A stretch of DNA of 26,310 nt from NCBI GenBank assembly GCA_002633005.1, contig NMRA01000781.1:44608-70917 (forward strand), read 5' to 3'. Numbering within the stretch: position 1 is the first letter of the stretch; the number at the start of each line of letters is the position of its first letter. Below are positions 19,303 to 26,310 of this stretch, one piece after another. Position numbers and translations under genes: made by a program. A model generated the notes under the pieces. It ran no database searches, was not told the origin of the DNA, and saw only the letters and a list, made by a program, of their open reading frames with translations. This stretch comes from Phoronis australis. Lineage: Eukaryota > Phoronida > Phoronidae.

Positions 19303-21310
19303 TGCTGCTGTCATCATCTCAAGGGAGATGTCGCAAAACATTAGAAAATGGCGCATGCATGTGCCACGAGCATGCTTTTTTCATAACGACGACATACTTT
19401 TCTTTGTTACAAAAAGTGGAGAATTATGCAACAAAATGATTTTATTGGATTGTTTTTCACTTAAACGGCTGCAAGGGGCAAGGTAAGTGTCGGTTGACTC
19501 TCAGATTTTACATGCACTCCCATTGGTCGTTAGCTCTACATGTTGATATAAGATTCACAACGAGGTGACGAGCATAACTACCCGGGCTGTGTGATATTTC
19601 GGGGTCTAATGGAGCTCAACACATAATGCAACTAGCTGGCTGGTAGCCTTGGTACAAAGCTGTATACTACAGCTTTTGTGCCGATGAGGATAAAAAATGA
19701 CCAAATAAAATGTGACCCAAAATTAGTGTCATTAAAAACTACACACTTCCTAAACTAAACTAAATTATTTAACGGTGTTGGAAAGTTGGTGTTCTACCGT
19801 TATTCTGTTCTTTAAGTTGTGGAGCGATCTTTTGCGTTGGTATTCAGCGCCATGAAATATTGCGCCATCTATTGGCCAATTTGTTTTTTCGCCAATTCTT
19901 TATTCAAATGTTCTTCTTCCAAGAGTTGCATATCGGAACTGGTTTCAGTTCGTTGCAATTTTTTAGTATTTTAATACCAGTTTGCTGGTATTAACAAATA
20001 TTGCTGCTGCAAAGCTGTCATCATCTCCTGATAGATGTCACAAAATTTTAGGAAATGGTGCGTGTGAGTGTCACGAACTTAATTTTTTCAAAACGATGAC
20101 AGATTGTTCATTGTTACAAAATGCGGAGATCATCCAAAAAACAATGTTTGTTGCATTGTTTTTCACTTAAACGGCTGCAACGGGCAAGGTGAGTGTTAGT
20201 TTACTACCAGATTTTGCAAACACTGCTGATCTTTAGCTCTACAAGTTTCATGACCAGGTGACTAGCAGAACTACCTGGATTAAGTGAAAATTCGGGGTCT
20301 GTACAATGGCGGATTTAGAGGGGGGCCAAGGGGGCCATGCCCCCAATTAAATTTCTCCCAGATTCCATTTGACAGTATAGGTGGTGCGAATGTCTGAAGG
20401 GCAAATTCCTGGCTAATACTTTGCCATGGCCCCCCAAATCAAAATCCTGGATCCGTCCCTGCTGTCAGAGCTCAACACACAGTCGTACCTAACTGTATTT
20501 TGACGATAGTCTTCATACTAGCTGGCTGGCTTCTCTTGTCTGGCGTTCTCATGTTCTGGATTAGCCTGGGTACAAAGCTGTATAAATATACAGCTTTGCA
20601 GCGATGCGGGTAAAAAAAGTGGTAAGATAAAATCTGACACAATATTAGTGTCCTTAAACACCGCAGTCTTCCTTGAGTAAACGAAATTATTTAACGGTAT
20701 TGGAAAAAATGGAGTTCTGCCGTTATTCTGCTGCTAAAGTTGTGAAGCGAACTTTAGCGACGGCTTTCGGCGCCATGAAATATTGCGTCACCTATTGGCC
20801 AGTTTCTTTTTTCGCCAATTCTTCAATCAACTGTTCTTCTTTCAAGAAGTTGCGTACACGTCACAACAAATTATAGGAGCTGGTTTCACTTCAATGTAAA
20901 TTTTTAGAATTTTGATACCGAAAAACCGAATTTCAGAAGAAATTTTGCTGCTGCGAAGCTATAACCATCATCTCCCGAGAGATGTCGCAAAAACTTAGGA
21001 AATAGCGCGTGCAGGTGACACGAGCAAATTGTTTTCAAAACGATGACATACTTTTCATTGTTTGTTAGACAAGGCGGAGACGCAAGAAAATGACGTTTAT
21101 TGCATTGTTTTTCACATTTACGGCTGTAACATAATGGTAAGGTGAGTGTCGGTCGACTCCCAGATTTTGAAAGCGAGTTGATGAGCTGAACTACCCTGGC
21201 TGTGTGCAATTTCGGGGTCTACGGAAGAAATACACTCAGTGGGACCTAGATGTATTTTGACGACAGTCTTCATACATCATACATTCATACAGCTAGCTGG
21301 CTGGCTAGTT
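19303..21310 (+). repeat. ~700-bp unit repeated about 2.4 times in SRA1 intron 1
   Basis: Unit starts are marked by tcatcatctc at 19311, 20018 and 20965 (707 and 947 bp apart). Each is followed in order by gatgtc(g/a)caaaa, a g(c/t)gcgtg region, cattgtttttcac, acggctg, aaggt(a/g)agtgt, and cggggtct. Copies 1 and 2 continue with tagctggctgg, ggtacaaagctgtata, attatttaacggt, gccatgaaatattgcg, tattggcca and cgccaattct. Copy 3 is cut off after agctagctggctgg at about 21310. The longer second unit is explained in part by a 158-bp MITE insertion. Divergence is moderate, so the duplication is not recent. No coding frame is conserved between copies. Confidence 0.85.
20304..20461 (+). mobile_element. 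158-bp hAT-like MITE inserted in the second unit
   Basis: Ends form imperfect terminal inverted repeats: caatggcggatttagag on the left and, read in reverse complement, cagggacggatccaggat on the right. They enclose G/C-rich inner arms (ggggggccaagggggccatg and gccatggccccccaa). The element is absent from the equivalent point after cggggtct in the first and third units, which shows it as an insertion. The terminal sequence resembles common non-autonomous hAT-type elements. I could not define a clean 8-bp target duplication. Confidence 0.8.
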
Positions 21311-21489
21311 CTGAATCTGAATCTGTTTTGATGCCAAATTAAATCAGAAAATCAAATAACCACTTTCAAATTGTACACAAATTTCCCAACTCTATGAACA
21401 CCACTTTTACTTTCCATTTAAATCAATCAATTTATGATAAACTATTTTTACTTCTATATATTTGTCAAATTTGACAAGTGCCAACTCAC

Positions 21490-21508
21490 CCGGGCGAGTG
21501 TTCGCCAT
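21490..21508 (-). CDS. SRA1: SRA1 protein, exon 1 (start codon and seven residues)
   Basis: The exon encodes MANTRPG, the last Gly split after one base at the donor CCGG|GTGAGT. Joined to exon 2 it gives PGNCEKGWNDPP, the same arrangement as human AELYVKPGNKERGWNDPP. The ATG at 21506-21508 has G at -3 and G at +4, a strong context. An in-frame ATG 69 bases upstream (21575-21577, A at -3) could give a protein 23 residues longer if the transcript starts far enough up, paralleling the two in-frame starts described for human SRA1. The 19-base coding part is invisible to length-based calling. The donor and phase fit are what support it. Confidence 0.85.
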
Positions 21509-21937
21509 GTCTGTGTTTACGTTTTGCACCGACGAATAGGAAAGCCACAAGTCAGTGTTATCGGAATAGCACCTCATTTTATGAACCAAGTAGCGTTTTT
21601 ACCGGAGACGCAATATATATCTTTTTGCGTTTAAAAATAACTAATAAGATAATAAAACTTAAATTTTTAGACTATAAAACATTTTTTTGATCTTTAATAG
21701 ACAAAAAATGATATATTATGCCAAAAACAAGGTAATATGAAAAAGATATTTTTGTCATATTCCCTGCCACCTAGCGCTCAAATGTCAAATCAATTCTGTT
21801 GGTGTAGCGTATGTGGATTTTGATCAAAGTCTATTTCTTTTGTGTTTCATCTCGTCTCGAAAATGTCGTGACAGTAGCTGAAAAATTTCAATTTTGGTGA
21901 CTTTGTCATAGACAATTCACGTTATTTTGGAAAAGCT
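21509..21937. promoter_or_regulatory. Putative bidirectional promoter between SRA1 (-) and a secreted-protein exon (+)
   Basis: The 429 bases between the two start codons must hold the SRA1 promoter and, if the + strand exon is real, a second promoter. I see no clear TATA box at a defined distance and no CpG island; the middle (21630-21740) is very AT-rich. The inference rests on the divergent arrangement alone. Confidence 0.4.
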
Positions 21938-22025
21938 ATGCTCCAGTCAATCGCTCGGTTGAGTTTTTATCTGCTTTTCTCACTGACGTTTGTCTGCTCG
22001 ACTGCTCTTCAGAAATCAGCAACAG
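21938..22025 (+). CDS. Candidate first exon of a secreted protein (signal peptide)
   Basis: ATG at 21938 (G at -3) opens a frame of 29 codons that ends TCAGCAACAG|GTGAGA, a near-consensus donor, leaving one base. The peptide starts MLQSIARL, followed by the hydrophobic run SFYLLFSLTFVC and then STA before LQKSAT, a textbook signal peptide with a likely cleavage after STA. Without the donor the frame stops nine codons later. A phase-compatible acceptor (gttatctcag, ending 22762) opens a further 31 codons rich in Lys and Val up to TGA at 22858-22860, which would give a 61-residue small basic secreted protein, but that second exon is weak. Family not recognised. Divergent from SRA1. Confidence 0.42.
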
Positions 22026-23199
22026 GTGAGAAAAAGATTCGTCCAGACTAAACAAGTCAACTCATTGACTGACTGTACATCATATCAGTATCCAAGATTA
22101 AAAAACTTTCTTTTGAATTTTGCAATAGTGTTGCCATTAATACAGAAGCTGCGAAGCTGCTCACTGCTTTGCTAAAAAACTTTCGAACTGTGTAAAAAGT
22201 TTTGTTGGTCTGTGACTGTGTCGTGATTTGGAGAATTAGGCAAACCCAAGGAACAGTAATGTGTTAAAGGGTGAATTGAGTTAACTGTTCTGCTCTGTCT
22301 CTCATAGGCCAATTGTGTGAGCTCTGCTTCGGGTAGACAATTACATCGGCCTGGATGCTGCAAGCATACAGGGCACAGGGGTGACATCCCCACAAAAAGT
22401 TACGAATTTCAAAATACAGGAAATAAAATCAAATGAAATATGCATATATGCTCATGGAATTATAATTAACACATACCATAAGTCTGGAGATGATTCAGTC
22501 AAGATAATTTGAACAAATCGATGAAAATTTGCCGCGGTTTGCTCAAGTTTCTGTTACCGGGTGCCATTTTGAGGAAGTTACGTGAAATCATGCATATTGA
22601 CGAATAAAAAGTCCAAGGGACACAAATCTTACAAATTTCACCTGATACCTTCCCATGCTATTTTGCAAGTGTCACGCGCCAGCGTCACGCGCTTCGCTCA
22701 GTCTCGCGCTAGCCTTTGCCTAACTCACGTGACATAGTTGAAATACTTTGTGGTTATCTCAGGGGGGGAGGGAGGGGTGAAAAAGTTAACGGTGACCAAA
22801 AAAGTGGAGTTGAAATTCTTCACCAAAGTCTACTTAATTCTCGTAACTAAGCTCCATTGAAGATATGTGAAGAAGTAGAAAGGACCACTGAAGAAAGTAA
22901 GTGCTTTTTTAAGTGATAGTTTTAAGTGTGGAATATATTTTTGACGAGGTGAAAACTCCTAATCAGTGGCTGGATTTGGCCTACTGCCCATTTAAAATAC
23001 ACGGGATGAAATTCGTACAGAAAGCGATGGGAAGTGTTGTAGCCCTAACCAGCCAACCGAGGGGCTACGTGTTGCCTATGCTTCGGGTAGACAGTGCCAC
23101 TGTTTGTAGTTAACATTGCCTATGCTTCGGGTAGACAGTGCCACTGTTTGTAGTTAACATTAGAGATGGTGGTGCACTTACAGCTCAAACTGATTTGGG
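22026..23199. other. Mixed intergenic/intronic DNA with weak exon candidates
   Basis: On the + strand there are a good-looking acceptor at 22306 (ctctgtctctcatag), another at 22762, and a GTAAGT donor at 22897. On the - strand, an open frame at 22172-22393 contains an acceptor (catccag, ending 22351) in the right phase to follow the exon at 24030-24332; it would end at 22172. None of these is convincing alone. A CpG-dense patch with cacgtg lies at about 22670-22735. The - strand frame is Cys-containing near its start (CNCLPEAEL) but matches nothing I know. Confidence 0.3.
23068..23160 (+). repeat. 46-bp direct duplication
   Basis: Two adjacent copies of ttgcctatgcttcgggtaga continuing cagtgccactgtttgtagtt and aacatt. 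The phrase gcttcgggtagaca also occurs once at about 22326. Confidence 0.93.
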
Positions 23200-23209
23200 T
23201 CACTTCAGT

Positions 23210-23515
23210 TTGGCACGGGTTGGTGGGCCAAACTGATGCCTATGCTAAACTGAAGCTACCTTAAGTTCCCGAATTACTTTCAATGGTTTATGGATTTTTC
23301 AACTGTTATAAGAACTGAAATTGATGATCATGTTTGTAGGTTTAATCACACTGGGGAAGTGTCTTGAGAAACTACCACGCACCGCTTTGCACTCATTAAC
23401 TTTGTTACCAATATCGGTTCTAATAACCATTAAAAATGCATAAACTGTTTGCAGTAATGTGGGGACTTATAGTAGCTTCAGTTTGGTGTAGGCATCAGTT
23501 TGGGCTGCAACAGCA
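23210..23515. repeat. Long imperfect inverted repeat (hairpin)
   Basis: The left arm (ccaaactgatgcctatgcta, aactgaagctaccttaagtt, then tttatggatttttcaactgt) pairs with the right arm, whose reverse complement reads ccaaactgatgcctacacca, aactgaagctactataagtc, tttatgcatttttaatggtt. The centre of symmetry is near 23366. Arms are about 110-130 bp with scattered mismatches and the unpaired loop about 50-60 bp. It could be a foldback or MITE-type element or a transcribed hairpin. Confidence 0.75.
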
Positions 23516-24029
23516 CGCCCATATGGCCTTGATACGTTATAAGCATTTCAGCCAGTTATGCCTTACACTGATTAAACGGTCATGTTGTTTTTACTCATAT
23601 AGGGAGTTACACCTTAGAGACTTAGTCCTTAAATTGGGGGCGTTGCATGAAAAAATCCCTACTTATTTTCAATAACATTGAGAATTCAAACTAGATTTCA
23701 CTCTCGATTTGTATCAAAGCCAAAATTAGCATAGTGATGATACTCAATCAGCACAAGATTGGACAATCAGTGTTTTCACAAGCCCGTAAATACGCAGTAG
23801 ATTTAGGGACCTTAATTGAGTACCTATTTGGGACTGTGCAACCCGGCACTGGTGTCATGTGTGGATGGCCTCGTGTACAGTTCAGTTATGTAGACATAGT
23901 GTGAATGACTGTTTGTCATTCATTGTAATTGTTGAATTTGAGATGGTCAGTGTTAACTTTTTATAAAATTTGCTACAAGCTACCACATTGAAAAAGGAAT
24001 TTTACTGTCCTAAACTGGAGAATTCTTAC
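23516..24029. other. DNA between the hairpin and the 24-kb exon, no gene seen
   Basis: A 79-codon open frame (23436-23675, +) begins inside the right arm of the hairpin and lacks recognisable features. No RNA genes or further repeats are seen. Confidence 0.4.
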
Positions 24030-24332
24030 CGTACATACTGGTAGATTCCTGTGTGGTAGATAGGGGTTTTAGCTCCGTACAGCCATACTTGATGCTTGAT
24101 GTCTGTTTGCCTTCACCCTCACTCAGTTCTGTACTTGCATTGTTGACTGCAGGTTCATACTGTGTCATGACTGAATTTATTTTCGCTGGCTTAGCTTGTA
24201 GTTTGTGTTGCTTGAGTGGTCTGAAGACTAGTGACAGTTCTTCAAATATCTTTACAAAGATTTGTTCTTTTAATGCAACATCTTCAGGTATGTATATTGC
24301 AAATGAATCTTCTTCACCTTGGAATTGTTTCC
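24030..24332 (-). CDS. Internal coding exon of an unrecognised gene
   Basis: The exon is bordered by gaattatgcacag (acceptor ending 24333) and GTACG|GTAAGA (donor from 24029). It is open for about 100 codons between them, entering with two bases and leaving one. The peptide is gene-like: GKQFQGEEDSFAIYIPEDVA, then LKEQIFVKIFEELSLVFRPL, a Lys-rich stretch (KQHKLQAKPAKI), then a Ser/Thr/Glu-rich tail (ASTELSEGEGKQTSS) ending STTQESTSMY. No domain is recognised with confidence. The opposite strand is also open (24053-24418), but its peptide is hydrophobic and Ser/Cys-rich as expected for an antisense shadow, and it lacks matching splice sites. The remaining exons would lie to the right of this one and in 21.5-24 kb. 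It could be the gene next to SRA1. Confidence 0.55.
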
Positions 24333-25480
24333 CTGTGCATAATTCAGTGAAGAACATTTATTATTGCATATGTAAATTGGGTTCATTTTTCATCAGTGTA
24401 ATTGGCTTTGTGTATTAATCACCTTAATAATTAGCCAGACATTCAACAGCTCTATATATTCATAACCAGATCATTTAGCATTCAAACCATTGTACCGAGT
24501 CTTCCCAATGGCTGAATTGCTGTATTCAAAATTCCATAAGAGGATACTACGGTGACCAACTTCTGGGAGTAACTACTAACGTTAGTTCTAAGTTTGTATT
24601 TTACAACTAAACCATCTTTTCCTTTGGTACCTTGTAACTAATCTTGTCAGGTCAAGGTTCAAATCTTGTGCTCAGTGACATTGCATTATTTACATGTCCT
24701 CTGATTAGAAAGTGGATTGGAAGTCTTATCCGTTTTATGGTTAAAAGTACAAGGTAAAGGTTCGCCGCTTTCCCATTAAAGACACTTCATTTTACCAAAG
24801 CTTCACCAAAACTCCATTTACCTTTCTGTCTAGACAACGATATTGAAGTTACCGTATGGCTAAGATACCAGACGACGCAGTTCATTCGTACTCTCAATCG
24901 AATATTGGGTAGTGGTTTTGGGGGTTACTGAAAATAGTTTTCCTGCCATTTACAAGTGTTTATGAAAATGATCATTGTCATTCTTCTTGAAATATGCTTT
25001 CTTTTATTTTTTACGTGTGTCCATTCAGAGCACGCCGGGTACGCTAGAATAACAAAGAACACGTTTTGCGAGTTTTGCGTGATCGCATATCCTAGCTGCG
25101 ACTTTTACTGATAACTTCAGTGAAGTTTCGCTGTGAGCTTTCCCACTACTTCGAAGTTTAGGGGGAATACTAAAGCTTTCCTTTTATATCCTAGTTTTTA
25201 ACGAAGTAGTTAACCTTTCCCACTTAAAAAACTTCAGTAAAAGCGAAGTTTCACTTCTAATGGGCCTTCTCATCATCAACCCTAAATCAGGCAGGATCAC
25301 ATGAGTGATGAAAACACTAGCAATTAAAGTGCTAGTGAAAATGCTCTAGAATATCAGTCAGATAGAAGAGCTGTTTGAGAGAGAGAAACTAACTTTATTT
25401 TTTAAATCATGCAAAAACATACATTGTGATATGACTGGGTGGTCATCAAAGCACGGTCACTTATAGCTGACCACTTAGTA
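24333..25480. other. Non-coding DNA, nothing firmly recognised
   Basis: There is no coding signature. Around 25095-25260 the phrases aacttcagt(g/a)aa, gcgaagtttcactt, agtttcgctgtgagc and ctttcccact recur in both orientations, suggesting a small degraded palindromic repeat, but I could not delimit it. Confidence 0.4.
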
Positions 25481-26310
25481 ACTATGAATTAATAACAATT
25501 AAGAAGAACAAAAAGCTGTTGGTAGTCCTTCGGGTCCGAAGATGACGTAGGTTGTGTGTCTCATCGTCTATATACACGAAGATGGCTCTGCAGTCGCAGT
25601 CTTGACGCGCAGAGTTTAGCACAGGTGGGGCATTGGAACTCCGTTGTAGTAACAGTGGTGGATGCTGCTGAGTGGCGTTTCTCTCGAACAGCTTCGAGTC
25701 TCTTACAGCGGTCATCCTCAAAACTGGCAGTTGCTTTTCGAATCGTGGCTTGCCACTTTGGTCTCTCTCCTGCAACAGCTTTCAGCTCCCTGGGTTTGAT
25801 GTTGCACCACTTCAGGTTGGCTTTGACGGTGTCTTTGTAGCGAAGGCGAGGGCGTCCTTGCTTCCTTCTCCCAGTCTTCAGCTCGCTTTACAAAAGCTGG
25901 TGAGGCATTCTGTAGTCCTCAATCTTAATGATGTGCCCCACCTATCGCAGTTGAGCCTTGAGTAGTATCGCTTCAATGCTGGTTGACTGGGCACGTTCTA
26001 GGACCTCAAGGTTGGTGATTCGGTCCTGCCATCGGATTCCTAGGATGGAGCGAAGAGAACGCATGTGGAAGCTCTCAAGCTTCTTGATGTGCCTGCGGTA
26101 GAGGGTCCATGACTCGCAGCCATAGAGCAGAGAGGTCAGGACCACTGAAGAATACACCTTCAGTTTAGTAGACAGGCGGATGTTGTGTTCGTTGAGCACC
26201 CGTGTTCTCAGTCTTCCAAGTGCTTGGCTCGCCTTGCTTATCCTGGAAGCAATCTCTTTGTCTAAGCTGCCATCTTTTGAGATGACGCTCCCCAGGTATT
26301 TGAAGTGCTC
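25481..26310 (-). mobile_element. Decayed 3' end of a non-LTR retrotransposon (LINE), cut by the window edge
   Basis: Read on the - strand from 26310, the frame shows the reverse-transcriptase thumb motif FKYLGSVISKDG followed by EIASRISKASQALGRL. Next come VYSSVVLTSLLYGCESWTLY and KKLESFHMRSLRSILGIRWQD, typical of LINE ORF2 C-termini, then GRRKQGRPRLRYKDTVKANL. Near the end is a Cys-His finger-like block (CPTCAKLC-LQSH) in which the final His is replaced by Tyr. The frame is interrupted by TAG at 25942-25944 (where relatives have Trp) and TAA at 25888-25890 (usually Tyr) before the terminal TGA at 25561-25563, so it is a dead copy. Roughly 80 bases of 3' UTR follow. Clade not assigned. Confidence 0.85.

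Larger units (their letters stand above)
18590..21489 (-). other. SRA1 intron 1
   Basis: This 2.9-kb intron lies between GTGAGT (21489) and TTCCAG (18590). The first part downstream of exon 1 carries the ~700-bp unit repeat at 19303-21310. The stretch 18750-19300 holds only a 25-bp repeat (acaattatctaccatgcttc near 19100, about 2 copies) and no gene. Confidence 0.8.
12308..21508 (-). other. SRA1: SRA1 transcription unit (five coding exons)
   Basis: Joining 21490-21508, 18335-18589, 14609-14901, 14030-14138 and 12308-12639 on the - strand gives 1008 bases, a 335-residue protein plus stop. Every junction is GT/AG and all phases agree (1, 1, 0, 1). The product is the steroid receptor RNA activator protein, a regulator of nuclear-receptor transcription. 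In mammals its transcript also works as a non-coding coactivator RNA. The N-terminal GWNDPP box and the C-terminal helical SRA domain are both present. The protein is about 100 residues longer than the human one (roughly 230), mainly through a longer linker and a longer acidic tail. Intron 1 (2.9 kb) and intron 2 (3.4 kb) are swollen by repeats. The convergent neighbour is the SLC22 gene. Confidence 0.9.

Noticed and set aside
24053-24418. A 121-codon + strand frame, hydrophobic and Ser/Cys-rich.
   Set aside because: It overlaps the - strand exon, which has both splice borders and a more protein-like composition; the + strand version looks like its antisense shadow, although this is not proven.
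25482-25965. Several open frames on both strands of 94-97 codons.
   Set aside because: They are out-of-frame or antisense shadows of the decayed LINE ORF, whose real frame continues through two stop codons.
1-26310. CRISPR arrays, given the many regular short repeats.
   Set aside because: The arrays are head-to-tail without unique spacers and sit in intron-containing eukaryotic DNA; no cas genes are present.

Overview
The window looks like a piece of AT-rich, intron-bearing metazoan genome. There are no bacterial-style operons. Coding potential is in short exons with GT/AG borders, and most of the sequence is intronic or intergenic DNA full of minisatellites and degraded transposable elements. 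The octamer TAGGCCTA or close variants recur (for example near 180, 4448, 8611 and 16510). Together with the gene content and repeat style this suggests a marine invertebrate, perhaps a deuterostome, but the species call is inference and weak.

Layout. (1) 1-5599, + strand: the 3' end of an SLC22-family (organic cation/anion transporter-like) gene. Only the last two coding exons are recognisable (4966-5184 and 5461-5599). Everything before 4966 reads as intron or upstream sequence with transposon fragments and a 38-bp satellite. (2) 5600-12300: a gene-poor interval between two convergent genes. It holds at least eight unrelated tandem arrays (units 14, 17, 24, 26, 28, 33, 34 and 42 bp) and a 1.1-kb element with terminal inverted repeats and a ~450-bp internal higher-order repeat. 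(3) 12308-21508, - strand: a complete five-exon SRA1 (steroid receptor RNA activator protein) gene. All splice phases agree and it predicts a 335-residue protein. Its introns carry a 1.5-kb transposon-like repeat that is inverted relative to a copy in the SLC22 intron, several short arrays, and a ~700-bp unit repeated about 2.4 times and interrupted by a small hAT-like MITE. (4) 21509-22025: a probable shared promoter, then a candidate + strand first exon coding a signal peptide, divergent from SRA1. (5) 22026-25400: one well-bordered - strand coding exon (24030-24332) of an unrecognised gene, a ~300-bp imperfect hairpin, and a 46-bp direct duplication. (6) 25480-26310, - strand: the decayed 3' end of a non-LTR retrotransposon.

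SLC22 would act in the plasma membrane as a solute carrier. SRA1 protein is a nuclear and cytoplasmic regulator whose transcript in mammals also acts as a non-coding coactivator RNA. Nothing in the sequence links the two genes functionally; they are tail-to-tail neighbours. The observations most worth follow-up are the 33-bp tandem duplication that doubles the splice acceptor of the last SLC22 exon in frame, the hidden secreted-protein exon divergent from SRA1, the unassigned 24-kb exon, and the long hairpin at 23.2-23.5 kb.
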